From assembly GCA_963667195.1 (NCBI GenBank), contig OY762962.1:2542001-2606000 (forward strand): DNA of 64,000 nt, read 5' to 3'. The position numbers and the translations under genes are program-made. How positions within the stretch are numbered: position 1 is the stretch's first letter; each line of letters opens with the position of its first letter. The notes under the pieces were generated by a model that saw nothing but the letters and a program-made list of their open reading frames with translations, had not been told where the DNA came from and made no database searches. Below, piece by piece: positions 18,166 to 29,152 of this stretch. This stretch comes from UBA7703 sp963667195. Its GTDB lineage: Bacteria > Bacillota > Clostridia > Christensenellales > CAG-138.

Positions 18166-18240
18166 ATAATTATCGGAATTGGCAAAAGGGCGAATTATAA
18201 GAATTCGCGAAACCCGGAATTATGATAATTTTTCACCCGA
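18166..18240 (+). repeat. Array of three 25-bp-spaced motifs upstream of the head cluster
   Basis: AATTATNNNAATT occurs at 18168, 18193 and 18218, exactly 25 bp apart. The central copy is a 19-bp palindrome, GCGAATTATAAGAATTCGC. The flanking copies are AATTATCGGAATT and AATTATGATAATT; the last contains TATGAT, a possible -10. The 16-mer AATTATAAGAATTCGC also occurs, inverted, in the array upstream of the lysis cassette (54980-54965). Probably operators or an activator array for the phage genes; packaging or replication sites are alternatives. Confidence 0.7.
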
Positions 18241-18315
18241 TTTGTGCTTTACGATGTCTCTGGCGGCAGGAAGGCCTCGAATATCAGCCGCCAAGCAAGA
18301 AAGGAGCACGATCGA

Positions 18316-18706
18316 ATGGACTCGGCCAAACTGACTGACCTCGAAAGCAAAATGGAAGCGTATTTTGCCGCATGCGATGCGACGGCGGAGCGCGTCACCC
18401 TCAAAAACGGGAGCGTGACCATCCGGCAAACGCCGTATACGCTGGCGGGCCTGAGCGAGCAACTCAAAACTCCGCAAAGCGAGATCCTCGCAAAAGGCAG
18501 GAGAGGCGGAAAAAGCGAGGAGCGCAAGCTGTATGCCAACGCGCTCCGGCGGATTGGGCGGTACATCGCAGAGCACGCGTTGCTTGGGGAACTCCAATAC
18601 AGCGTTGCCGCGAAACTGCTGGAGGAACTTGGAACCGGCGAAAAACTGCCGCCGGATGAGGAAGACCGCAGGATCGTCATCGTGCTGGAGGACAAGGAAG
18701 GCTGGG

Positions 18707-18714
<8 letters not shown>
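18316..18714 (+). CDS. Terminase small subunit-like protein (132 aa)
   Basis: The start at 18316 follows AAAGGAG; an upstream in-frame start lacks a site. The protein is small and helical with a segment resembling a helix-turn-helix (L.GLSEQLKTPQSEIL) and a basic stretch, RRGGKSEERK, then a helical oligomerisation region. By position directly before TerL, with an overlap, it is the DNA-recognising small terminase subunit that selects the genome to package. Sequence similarity alone is not decisive. If the particle packages host DNA, this is the protein expected to have lost specificity. Confidence 0.7.
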
Positions 18715-20053
<1,339 letters not shown>

Positions 20054-20083
20054 ACGGGGATACCCCCAAGGAGGAAACAAGGT

Positions 20084-21718
20084 ATGAAAGGAACAGATCA
20101 AGGGCAGGCAAAGCGCGCGCTCTGCGAAAAGGCGTACGGACTTTTTCGCGAGTTTCGCGGGGCATATGTCTCCGAATGGCAGCGGCTTGAAAACTGCGAA
20201 CGGATGTATCGCGGCGACCACTGGCACGACGTGCCGATGCTGGATCGCAACGAGCCAAGACCCGTGACGCCGATCATCCAGAGCACGGTGGAAAACATCA
20301 AGGCCGAGCTGCTGGATCGCGTGCCGGAAGCGGTGATTTTGCCCGAAAGCCCGAAGGACGACGAGGTGGCGCACGTGATCGAGGCCATCATCCGCCAGAA
20401 CCACGACGCGGACGGCTACGTGAAGGAATACCGTAAACTCGTGCACGACCTACTCGTCGGCGGCTACTGCGTGCAGGAGGTCGGCTACGACAACACGCTC
20501 AACGCAGGCCTCGGCGGCGCGTTTATCCGCCATGTGGACGTGAGGAGCATTCTCTTTGACCCGCTCGTGACGGACGCGCAGGAGAGCAGAGCGATCTTCA
20601 AGATTTCGCTCAAGACCCGCGAGTATATCGAGTCCCGCTTTCCCAAGGCTGCACCGTTTCTCACGGCGGACGCGTTCGGTACGCCCGACGCGGTGGAGGA
20701 CGGCATCCTCCACGGAGACCGCAACGGTGCGGTGCTCTTTCTGGAGTATTGGTGGCGGGAGTTCGACGCGGAGACGGAGCGCTCCAGCGTACACATGGCG
20801 CAGATTGCGGGAAACCAGGTGCTCTCCGACAGCAGGGACACAAAACCCGACGGGCTGTTTGATCACGGGATGTATCCGTTTTTGATCACGCCGATGTTCG
20901 TGCGAAAGGGCTCCTGCCTCGGCCTCGGCCTCGTGGACATGTTTGAAACGCAGCAGCGGTACGCGGACAAGCTCGACCAGATCGTGCTGAAAAACGCGTT
21001 GATGGCGAGCCACAACAAGCTGCTCGTTACCGAAGCCAGCGGCTTTGACACGGAGGACCTGCGCGATTGGAGCAGAGAAGTGCACCGCGGCGAGAGCCTC
21101 AACGGCGTCACCTGGTTCTCCACGCCGCCGCTACCCGCCTACATCATCGGCTACATCGGCAGCATTCGCGAGAGCATCAAGCAGGAAAGCGGCGCCAACG
21201 ATTTCTCGCGCGGAACAACGGCAGGCGGCGTGACAGCTGCCACCGCCATCGCCGCCATGCAGGAGATGAGCAACAAGCGCTCACGAATGATGGCAAGGCT
21301 CCTGCACGAGAGCTTTCGGGACGCGGTTCGCCTCGAAATCGAAGTCGAGCGCGAATTCAACTTCTTTACCCGCCGCGTGAACGTGACAATCAATGGCGAA
21401 ACGAAGGAACGCACCTTTGAAAGCGCGATGCTGGTGAAGAAAGCGCCGGGCAACGTCGTGCTTCCGATTGAGTTCTACATCTCGGTCAAGGCGCAGCAGG
21501 AGACGAAATACTCCGCGATGAGCCAGAACGAGCTGGCGCTGAGGATGCTGCAAAGCGGCATTATGACGCCCGCGCAGGCCGTGGAACTCATGGTATTCGA
21601 AGGCAAGGAGCAGCTGCTCAAGCAGCTCAAGGAACAAGGCGAGAAGGCGGAAGCGCTCGCCAAACAACAGCAACAGGCTCTCCCGCAGATGGCGGGCGGA
21701 GCAGGGAGGAACGCATGA
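20084..21718 (+). CDS. Podovirus-type portal protein (544 aa)
   Basis: Large portal of the P22-like kind. Seen: an N-terminal helical region with YRGDHWHD and PRPVTPIIQSTVENIKAELLDR, a central wing/stem region, and a C-terminal helical barrel rich in Gln and Lys (KQLKEQGEKAEALAKQQQQ). Portals form the dodecameric DNA gate at one capsid vertex and dock the terminase. GGAGG precedes the ATG, and the stop overlaps the scaffold start (ATGA). Length is within the usual 450-720 range. Confidence 0.88.
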   Translation: MKGTDQGQAKRALCEKAYGLFREFRGAYVSEWQRLENCERMYRGDHWHDVPMLDRNEPRPVTPIIQSTVENIKAELLDRVPEAVILPESPKDDEVAHVIEAIIRQNHDADGYVKEYRKLVHDLLVGGYCVQEVGYDNTLNAGLGGAFIRHVDVRSILFDPLVTDAQESRAIFKISLKTREYIESRFPKAAPFLTADAFGTPDAVEDGILHGDRNGAVLFLEYWWREFDAETERSSVHMAQIAGNQVLSDSRDTKPDGLFDHGMYPFLITPMFVRKGSCLGLGLVDMFETQQRYADKLDQIVLKNALMASHNKLLVTEASGFDTEDLRDWSREVHRGESLNGVTWFSTPPLPAYIIGYIGSIRESIKQESGANDFSRGTTAGGVTAATAIAAMQEMSNKRSRMMARLLHESFRDAVRLEIEVEREFNFFTRRVNVTINGETKERTFESAMLVKKAPGNVVLPIEFYISVKAQQETKYSAMSQNELALRMLQSGIMTPAQAVELMVFEGKEQLLKQLKEQGEKAEALAKQQQQALPQMAGGAGRNA

Positions 21719-22158
21719 AACCCATGAAAAACACTATGCAGCAGCGGCTTACTGCCGCAAACGCCGCGCAAAACCAGAACGCGGCACAGAACGATCCGGA
21801 GTTTGAGGCGCTGGTGAACGAGATTTCGACGCTGGTGCAGCAAGGCAAGCTGCCCGAGGGATTCGACCTCGAATCAGCGACGAAAGACCCCGATCTCGTC
21901 GAACTCATGCGCGAATACGGCGCAGAGGCAGGCATCCGCATCTACGCCGCGGAACAGCGCGCGGAAGAGGCGGAAAACAACGCGATGGAGCGCGTGAGCG
22001 CCCGTGTCCGCGAACGCAGCGCGCTTCCCAAGAGCACGCGCGGCGGCAGCGCGGCACCCGCCGCGACCAACTACCACGGCATGAGCTCGGAAGCATTCCG
22101 CACGCTCATGCAGCAGATGAAGAAGACCGCCCGCGACGGCGGCAAGACCAGACTGTAA
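21715..22158 (+). CDS. Probable scaffold protein (147 aa)
   Basis: A small acidic, Ala/Gln/Glu-rich, largely helical protein encoded between portal and major capsid and overlapping the portal stop codon. Helical segments around residues 20-40 and 75-110, and a basic C-terminal end (MKKTARDGGKTRL), fit a scaffolding protein whose C-terminus binds the capsid protein during procapsid assembly. Identification is by position and composition, not by a family motif. Confidence 0.65.
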   Translation: MKPMKNTMQQRLTAANAAQNQNAAQNDPEFEALVNEISTLVQQGKLPEGFDLESATKDPDLVELMREYGAEAGIRIYAAEQRAEEAENNAMERVSARVRERSALPKSTRGGSAAPAATNYHGMSSEAFRTLMQQMKKTARDGGKTRL

Positions 22159-22179
22159 ACAACGGGAGGAAAAAACAAC

Positions 22180-23391
<1,212 letters not shown>

Positions 23392-23397
23392 GCGCAT

Positions 23398-23431
23398 GCG
23401 TTCGGGAGGGCGGAAACGCTCTCCCGAGCGC
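23398..23431 (+). other. 15-bp GAAA-tetraloop hairpin after the capsid gene
   Basis: GCGTTCGGGAGGGCG-GAAA-CGCTCTCCCGAGCGC pairs fully (two G-T pairs) and starts 6 bases after the capsid stop. It has no U-tract, so it is more likely an mRNA-stabilising or processing hairpin than a terminator. Confidence 0.75.
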
Positions 23432-23481
23432 AAAACGGAACGCGAACAACAATAACGAAATAAAAACAGGAGGATTAGACC

Positions 23482-23760
23482 ATGGAATACATGACGGAAG
23501 CGCAGATTGACGGCATCGCGACCGACACCGGCAAAGCCCTCGCAAAAGAGGACAAGGTGACCATCACCATCCAGCCGGAGAGCGGCGAAAGCCACTGGGA
23601 AGGCGGCATCAACGGGCATTTCTTCCGCATCCGCACCGGAGAAGCGGTGGAGATTCCGCAGAGCCTCGCCACTCTGATTGCGCAGAGCGCGCAGGTTCGC
23701 TACGAGAGCGAAGCGCATGTGCGCGCCTACCGCAAGAGCGGCGGCAAGAAGGTATCGTAA
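23482..23760 (+). CDS. Small phage head-cluster protein (92 aa)
   Basis: Not recognised. Starts behind AGGAGG. The N-terminal half carries acidic and Thr-rich strands (KVTITIQPE), the middle resembles a small beta-barrel (HWEGGINGHFFRIRTGEAVEIPQ), and the C-terminus is basic (AYRKSGGKKVS). Its place between the major capsid and the head-tail adaptor suggests a capsid decoration or head-completion protein. That role is inferred only from gene order. Confidence 0.65.
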   Translation: MEYMTEAQIDGIATDTGKALAKEDKVTITIQPESGESHWEGGINGHFFRIRTGEAVEIPQSLATLIAQSAQVRYESEAHVRAYRKSGGKKVS

Positions 23761-23774
23761 AGGAGGGAACATGC

Positions 23775-24317
23775 ATGACACTCAAGGAACTGCTCACGGG
23801 AGCGCTCCTGCAGCTCGACCGCGGCACGGACGCGCAGACCCTCGAGAGCTGGCGCGACAAGCTCACGCGATACCTCAACGACGCGATGATCGACCTCACC
23901 AGCGAGCTGCAACCCCGGCGAAGCGACTCGCTGACGCTGACGAGCGGCGTGCTGGACCTCACGAAGCTGCCGAGGAGCGTAGTGAAGGTGATTTCACTTT
24001 CTCGCGGAGACACGCGGCTGCCGTTTTACTACGGGGCAGGTACCGAGCTCTTGCGCGTGCCCGCCGTTTCGGACGGAGACGTGCTGGTGATCTACCGCTT
24101 TATGCCGATGCCGCTGAAGGTGGACACCGATGTGCCGGAGCTGCCGGAATGGAGCCACGGCGCGATGGTGGGCTACGCGGTAGGGCGTGAGCGGGCAAGC
24201 GGAGATGCAAGCAGCATTGCCTCCGCGCGGGCCTGCTTTGAACTCTACAACGCGGCAAAGCGCATGATGCGCGCGCACCGCGGCGAGCTCGACGCATATG
24301 CAATCGAGAACCGCTAG
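23775..24317 (+). CDS. Head-tail adaptor-like protein (180 aa)
   Basis: The length, the mainly helical ends with a beta-rich middle, and the position after capsid and before hub match the head-tail adaptor (head-completion, P22 gp4-like) that extends the portal ring. Segments: an N-terminal helix MTLKELLTGALLQLDRG, a strand-rich centre (DSLTLTSGVLDLTKLPRSVVKVISL), then paired C-terminal helices (ASARACFELYNAAKRMMRAH). AGGAGG site upstream. The specific assignment is inference. Confidence 0.65.
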   Translation: MTLKELLTGALLQLDRGTDAQTLESWRDKLTRYLNDAMIDLTSELQPRRSDSLTLTSGVLDLTKLPRSVVKVISLSRGDTRLPFYYGAGTELLRVPAVSDGDVLVIYRFMPMPLKVDTDVPELPEWSHGAMVGYAVGRERASGDASSIASARACFELYNAAKRMMRAHRGELDAYAIENR

Positions 24318-24332
24318 AAAGGAGCAGGCGAT

Positions 24333-25766
24333 ATGGCGCTGAGACAGTATCGCATTCCGGTATTTTACGGAATTGCGCAGAACGTGACCGAGAACCGCCA
24401 GAACGACGGGGAAAGCCCCGACGCCTGCAACATGGATACGCTTGGCGGCAGGCTCAGCGTGGCGAAAGGATATGTGCGCGAGAGCGCTTACGCGTATCCC
24501 GCGCCGGAAGCGGTGCAGCGCCTCTATGTTTGGCGCCGCCCGCAGGGACGCAGGCTGATCGTTGCAACCAAGCGAGTGGTCTATGTGCTGGACGAGACGG
24601 CGGGCGAATGGAAGAGCATCTACGACTTCGGCGCGGACACGACAGGCGCGCAGTACGACTTTCTGCCCGTGAAGATCGCGAGCACGGAGTACCTGCTGAT
24701 TGCGAGCGCATCCGCACGGATGGCGAAATGGGACGGCGAAAGCGCGGCAGCCGCGGCATTCGGCAGCGCGGAGGGACTCTCCGACATCGCGGTGAACTTC
24801 ACGGAGCTCTACTACGCGCACCTCTTTGCGGCGGGGGATGCGAATAACCCCAGCAGGCTCTACTACAGCCAGGCACCGGGAGACACGCGCACGATTGAGA
24901 ATTGGACGGCAGCGAGCGAGAGCGAGAACGTCAGCGGCGGATTTGTGGACGTTGGAACCGACTCCGACCCGATCACAGGACTCTTTGCGCTGAGTAACCA
25001 GCTCCTGATCTTCAAGCGCGATTCGCTCTACCGATTGCTGGGTGACCGTCCGGGGAATTTTCGCATTCAACCTGTCAACGGCACGATGCAGCAGCCGGTT
25101 CAGACCGCCTGCGTGCGCGCGGGGGACGTGCTCTACTTTCTCACGGCGGGCGGCATGTATTACTTCGACGGGCAGACGGTGCAGCGAAAAGCGGACGCGG
25201 ACAAGGTTCGTGTGCTACTGGAAGGCGCAAACCTCTCTGCCTGCGTTGCCGCCGCGAGAACCGACCGGCTCTATTTCGCCTTTCGGGAAGCGGAGGATGT
25301 GGGCGCAAACGACGCGGTGCTGATCTACGACCTCGCGCGCGGCACCTACATGCTGCGGCGCGGATTCACCGCATACGGACTCTTTGCGGCTGGAGGTACG
25401 ATGTATCTGCTGGATCAAAACGGCTACGTCTGCCGCTTTGAGGAGGGTGAAACCTACGACGGCGCGCGTATTGACGCCTACTGGAAAACGCCGATGACCG
25501 ACCTCGACAGCAAGGCCGTGGGCAAGCGATTGGAGGAGTTGTATCTGCGCGGAAGCGGCGGCATTCTCTCGGTGGAAGCTGTGACGGAAAGCGGCACGGT
25601 CTATAACGAGCGGCTCATGCCGGGCGGGAGCGAGCGCATTCTGGAGCTTGGGTTGACCGGCGAAGGCAGAGCATTTCAGCTCGTGTTCCGAAACGTCAAC
25701 GGCTCGCACTTCACAATTGACGGCGGCGTGGAGCTCATCATGGACATGCAGCGGCGCGTGCTGTAA
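24333..25766 (+). CDS. Tail-hub/stabilisation-like beta-propeller protein (477 aa)
   Basis: Repeated strand-turn-strand modules of roughly 50-60 residues (for example L.VWRRPQGRRLIVATKRVVYVLDE, YLLIASASARMAKWDGE, NQLLIFKRDSLYRLLGD, GDVLYFLTAGGMYYFDGQTV) suggest a beta-propeller like P22 gp10, which binds beneath the portal-adaptor ring and retains the DNA. The C-terminal 190 residues are homologous to the partial gene at 1-579 in prophage A. AAGGAG site upstream; full length. Confidence 0.72.
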   Translation: MALRQYRIPVFYGIAQNVTENRQNDGESPDACNMDTLGGRLSVAKGYVRESAYAYPAPEAVQRLYVWRRPQGRRLIVATKRVVYVLDETAGEWKSIYDFGADTTGAQYDFLPVKIASTEYLLIASASARMAKWDGESAAAAAFGSAEGLSDIAVNFTELYYAHLFAAGDANNPSRLYYSQAPGDTRTIENWTAASESENVSGGFVDVGTDSDPITGLFALSNQLLIFKRDSLYRLLGDRPGNFRIQPVNGTMQQPVQTACVRAGDVLYFLTAGGMYYFDGQTVQRKADADKVRVLLEGANLSACVAAARTDRLYFAFREAEDVGANDAVLIYDLARGTYMLRRGFTAYGLFAAGGTMYLLDQNGYVCRFEEGETYDGARIDAYWKTPMTDLDSKAVGKRLEELYLRGSGGILSVEAVTESGTVYNERLMPGGSERILELGLTGEGRAFQLVFRNVNGSHFTIDGGVELIMDMQRRVL

Positions 25767-25785
25767 AGAAGGAGAGTGAAAGACG

Positions 25786-25974
25786 ATGGCATATGAAAAG
25801 ACGGGCATGCAGGCGCTCTTTCCGGTGTATTTTTCGCGCAAAGCGAGTGAGGCGGCATCGAAAGAGGACTTCGACATCGCCGTTGCGCAAAACGAGGGCA
25901 ATCTCAACCAGAACCTGGAGACGTTGTATCAAAAGCTGCTGGAGCTGGAGGATTATCTGGCTGCGATGCAGTAA
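25786..25974 (+). CDS. Small conserved phage virion-cluster protein (62 aa)
   Basis: Homologue of the equally long protein at 581-769, in the same position after the hub gene. Shared features are MAY at the start, a FPV segment, and a Q-N-x-N-x-NQN block followed by a helix (LETLYQKLLELEDYLAAM). Function unknown. Retention of this tiny gene in the streamlined cluster suggests that it is structurally required. Confidence 0.75.
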   Translation: MAYEKTGMQALFPVYFSRKASEAASKEDFDIAVAQNEGNLNQNLETLYQKLLELEDYLAAMQ

Positions 25975-25995
25975 ACAAACAGAAAGGAGAAATCT

Positions 25996-26778
25996 ATGGG
26001 ATCCTATTACGGAGCCGGAACGAAACCCCCGATGCTGATCGGGCAGCAGGATCTCGGGGTCAAGATCAAACCGTATCTGACCTACGACGACCCGGGCGGC
26101 GGCAACGACGCCGCGGGCAGCGCAAGCGACGAAGACGTGCTCAGCGACTACATCAACCAGATATACACGCGATTTGCCCCGCAAGAGGTAGCGTATGACA
26201 CGAGAGACGAGGCGGAGATTCGTTCTTCCGTCGCCGCGTGGCTGCGGCCCAGCTACGATCAGGCGATTGCCAATCGGCAGGAGCAAACGCGGGCGAACAA
26301 AGCGAATCTGGACGCGGACGCGATTGCGCGCGGCATGGGCGCAAGTACCTATGTGACGGACGTGAAGAACCGCCAGCAGAACGCAGAGGCGAGCGACATC
26401 GCATCGATTGAATCGGACTATGGCGCAAACCTCGCAAAATACGTGCTGGATGGCGTGGACAGCGAGCAGAATCGCGCCTTGGAGGCGGAGAAGTTCAACG
26501 CAGAGCAGCGACAGAGCGCATATGATCAGGCGTATTCTGCGGCACTCGCGCTCTATGCGCAGTACAAGAAGAGTGGAGGCGGCGGAAAGCCCAGCGGGGT
26601 CAACAAGACGACGCTCGAAAACTGCGAGGCGTTTCTCTCCATGCTCTCCGGCGAGGAGCGAAAGGCGATCTACTCCGCAAGCACCACAGAGGGCAAGCAA
26701 TATCGCGCGGAGCTGCTGGCCTCGGTCGGCGCGGCGGGATATGTGCAGCTGATGGGAAAATACCCCAGTAAACCCTGA
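25996..26778 (+). CDS. Helical phage structural-cluster protein, last gene of the cluster (260 aa)
   Basis: Homologue of the protein at 770-1459: shared R..ANKANLDADAIARGMGAST-like block, DVKNRQ, and the Gln/Ala/Glu helical stretch that follows. It has its own N-terminus (residues 1-60, Gly/Asp-rich) and a different C-terminal end with ENCEAFLSMLSGEERKA. Function unknown; possibly an internal virion or tail-plug protein. It is the last gene before the terminator; in prophage A the next gene would encode the giant polyvalent protein, absent here. Confidence 0.7.
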   Translation: MGSYYGAGTKPPMLIGQQDLGVKIKPYLTYDDPGGGNDAAGSASDEDVLSDYINQIYTRFAPQEVAYDTRDEAEIRSSVAAWLRPSYDQAIANRQEQTRANKANLDADAIARGMGASTYVTDVKNRQQNAEASDIASIESDYGANLAKYVLDGVDSEQNRALEAEKFNAEQRQSAYDQAYSAALALYAQYKKSGGGGKPSGVNKTTLENCEAFLSMLSGEERKAIYSASTTEGKQYRAELLASVGAAGYVQLMGKYPSKP

Positions 26779-26793
26779 CGCATCAGGATAAAA

Positions 26794-26837
26794 AGGGGCG
26801 ATGATTCCGGTAAATTGACCGAATCACCGCCTTTTTT
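26794..26837 (+). terminator. Terminator of the head cluster
   Basis: GGCGATGATTCCGGT / ACCGAATCACCGCC hairpin with one bulge, followed by TTTTTT. Confidence 0.88.
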
Positions 26838-26896
26838 ATTTGCCGGATGAAGGGCTGCGCCTCGCGCATAAAACATGACCGGAAGATCAAGCGGGG

Positions 26897-26925
26897 TTGA
26901 TACAGAAGGGTAAATGCTTTATACT
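26897..26925 (+). promoter_or_regulatory. Promoter of the lipid kinase gene
   Basis: TTGATA (26897-26902), 17-bp spacer, TATACT (26920-26925). It begins host transcription right after the phage-cluster terminator. Confidence 0.75.
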
Positions 26926-26979
26926 GACGATGGGCTTATTTGATCTGACACATCGGAAAAAATGAATATGGGGGTTTGT

Positions 26980-27864
26980 ATGGAGTCTCAACTGCATTTG
27001 ATCTGGAACCCTGTCGCGGGAAACGGTGCGGCACAAGCCGCGCATCAATTGGTGACCGACGCTCTGGCGGAGCGAGGGATTCCGTTTTCCGCGGAAAAGA
27101 CCGAGTATGCGGGACACGCGACGGAACTGGCCAAGCAGGCGGTGGAGCGCGGTGCCAAGAAAATCGTCGTACTCGGCGGAGACGGAACCATACGCGAGGT
27201 GGCATGCGCCTTGATGAACACTGAAGTGCCGCTTGGCATCATCTCCTGCGGCACGGGGAACGACATCATCCGCCCGCTGAAGATCCCCAAAGACCCGCTG
27301 ACCGCGCTGGACGTCGTGCTCACCACCGAGGCGCGCCAGATGGACGCCGCACTGGCAAACGACCTATTGTACTTCAACGTCGCGGGTTTCGGCTTTGACG
27401 TAGATGTGCTGCGCTATGTGGAAATCTACAAAAAGCGCATGAAGAACGGCTCTCTTGCGTATATGCGCGGGCTATTGACGGCGCTACTGCACCTCAACTC
27501 CCGCAAGACGAAGATCACCTGGCCCGGCGGATCGATGGAAGCGGATGTGCTGATCATCGCGGCCGGCAACGGCACACACTTTGGCGGCGGCATGATGGTG
27601 ACCCCGAAGGCCGATCCGTTCGACGGGCTACTGGATATGTGCATCATTACGAACATCTCAAAACTCCGCGCGTACACGATTTTGCCGAAGTTCCTCAAGG
27701 GCGAACACCTGACCACGAAGTACGTGACCTATTTTAAAACCACGGAGCTCACGGCGGTTTGCGAACCCGCGTCGCTTCTGGATGTGGACGGGGATATTCT
27801 GCCGGGAACGCCAGTTACGTTTAAAATATTGCCCAAGTCACTGTGGGTAATTGCTCCGCAATAA
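26980..27864 (+). CDS. Diacylglycerol kinase-family lipid kinase (294 aa)
   Basis: YegS/DgkB-type kinase. The catalytic domain shows LIWNPVAGNG (residues 6-15), VVLGGDGTIREV (the GGDGT nucleotide motif, about 60-70) and GIISCGTGNDIIRPL; a C-terminal beta-sandwich domain with GNGTHFGGGMMVTPKADPFDGLLD follows. It would phosphorylate diacylglycerol or a related lipid at the membrane. The start at 26980 is chosen because GGGGG lies 7 bases upstream; the ATGs at 26962 and 26968 lack a site. Has its own promoter. Confidence 0.9.
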   Translation: MESQLHLIWNPVAGNGAAQAAHQLVTDALAERGIPFSAEKTEYAGHATELAKQAVERGAKKIVVLGGDGTIREVACALMNTEVPLGIISCGTGNDIIRPLKIPKDPLTALDVVLTTEARQMDAALANDLLYFNVAGFGFDVDVLRYVEIYKKRMKNGSLAYMRGLLTALLHLNSRKTKITWPGGSMEADVLIIAAGNGTHFGGGMMVTPKADPFDGLLDMCIITNISKLRAYTILPKFLKGEHLTTKYVTYFKTTELTAVCEPASLLDVDGDILPGTPVTFKILPKSLWVIAPQ

Positions 27865-27901
27865 GCCGCGCGAACAGCCCGGCGGGACACAGAAAGTTTG
27901 C

Positions 27902-27930
27902 TTTACAGCATCCGCGGGGGCTGATAGACT
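27902..27930 (+). promoter_or_regulatory. Promoter of the DUF5711-like gene
   Basis: TTTACA (27902-27907), 17-bp spacer, TAGACT (27925-27930), about 30 bases before the start codon. Confidence 0.6.
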
Positions 27931-27958
27931 AAAGCGAAGCATAGGGGAAACAGAATTC

Positions 27959-29113
27959 ATGGCAACACAACAGGACGGTATGCGACCGTACATGCCGGTG
28001 AACGGCACCAGCGGTCAGAGCCGCAAGAAGAAAAAGAAAAAAAAGAACAGAACCTTGTTATTTTCGCTGATTACACTTGGTGTACTCGGCATTGCGCTCG
28101 TCATCTTTCAGGCGGTCTTCAACAAACAGGCGGAGACGGTGTCGATGGACATCACGCCGATTTCCACAACGTCCACGTATATCAACACGGGCGATGGAAT
28201 CCTGTATCAGACCGATGGACAGATTCACTTTTATCACCTTACGGACAGCAAGAAGAACTATACCTACGGTATGGGCGCTTCGAATATTCGCATGTCCGGC
28301 AGCGAGTCTATGACCGTCGTGTTCAATGAAGCGCAGCTGCAGGTGGTTGGCGAAAAAACGCCGATTACGTTCACCGGAAGCGTGGAAGAGGTCGAGTGCG
28401 GAACGGACTATCTCGCCGTGCTGCAAAAGACGGAGGATGGCGCGGAGAGCTTGCTTGTCATCACGCGCGCCGGCGAACAGATAGACGACCTTCCGTTTGC
28501 CGACCAGTGCATCGTTGATTTCGGGTTCTATAAGACGCAAAACGAGATGCTCTGGATTGAGACGCTCAACGTCAGCGCGGGCACGCCCATGACGACGATC
28601 TCCACCTACGACCTGAGCAAAAAGGAAGTAACGGGATTGATCCATGTGCAAAACCAGCTGGTCAACGACATCTTCATTACACCCAACAGCATGTTTGTCG
28701 TTTGCACCAACCAGATCATCCGCTACATCCACGAAGGCAACAAAGAGATCTACCGCACGATGATCTACGGCTACGAGGCGCTGGACTTTTCGTATGCGTC
28801 CGGTACGCCGACGTTTCTTTTGACGACGCGCGGCGGGGACTTCCACACGGTGCGCATTCTAACTCTTGCGGAAGATGCGGCGCCGGCTCCCGTGGAAACC
28901 ACGCTGCAGCTGCCCACCGAGGGCGTCAGCGCGTATATCATGGGTAACAAAATTGCGGTTGCGTCCCGCGAGCAGCTGTTTACCTATTCGCTCAAGGGCA
29001 AACTCGCGACCACCGCGACGTTTGAGCAGCCGATTGACCTCGCGGCCAAACTAAACGACTCCAAGCTGCTGCTTTCCAGCAACGGCATGTATTATCTTGC
29101 GAATGCGGGTTAA
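27959..29113 (+). CDS. Single-pass membrane protein with extracytoplasmic propeller-like domain (384 aa)
   Basis: The start at 27959 is preceded by AGGGGAAAC; a longer frame has no site. Residues 1-30 are a short cytoplasmic part ending in a run of lysines, then a membrane segment (about 33-53), then about 330 extracytoplasmic residues of repeated beta strands (for example DGILYQTDGQIHFYHLTD and NKIAVASREQLFTYSLKG) like a beta-propeller. It resembles the DUF5711 family of Clostridia; function unknown. The CvpA gene follows 39 bases on, so they probably share an operon. Confidence 0.75.
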   Translation: MATQQDGMRPYMPVNGTSGQSRKKKKKKKNRTLLFSLITLGVLGIALVIFQAVFNKQAETVSMDITPISTTSTYINTGDGILYQTDGQIHFYHLTDSKKNYTYGMGASNIRMSGSESMTVVFNEAQLQVVGEKTPITFTGSVEEVECGTDYLAVLQKTEDGAESLLVITRAGEQIDDLPFADQCIVDFGFYKTQNEMLWIETLNVSAGTPMTTISTYDLSKKEVTGLIHVQNQLVNDIFITPNSMFVVCTNQIIRYIHEGNKEIYRTMIYGYEALDFSYASGTPTFLLTTRGGDFHTVRILTLAEDAAPAPVETTLQLPTEGVSAYIMGNKIAVASREQLFTYSLKGKLATTATFEQPIDLAAKLNDSKLLLSSNGMYYLANAG

Positions 29114-29152
29114 CGCACACGCGCACTTTGCGCGGACGAGGAAGGCAAACGC

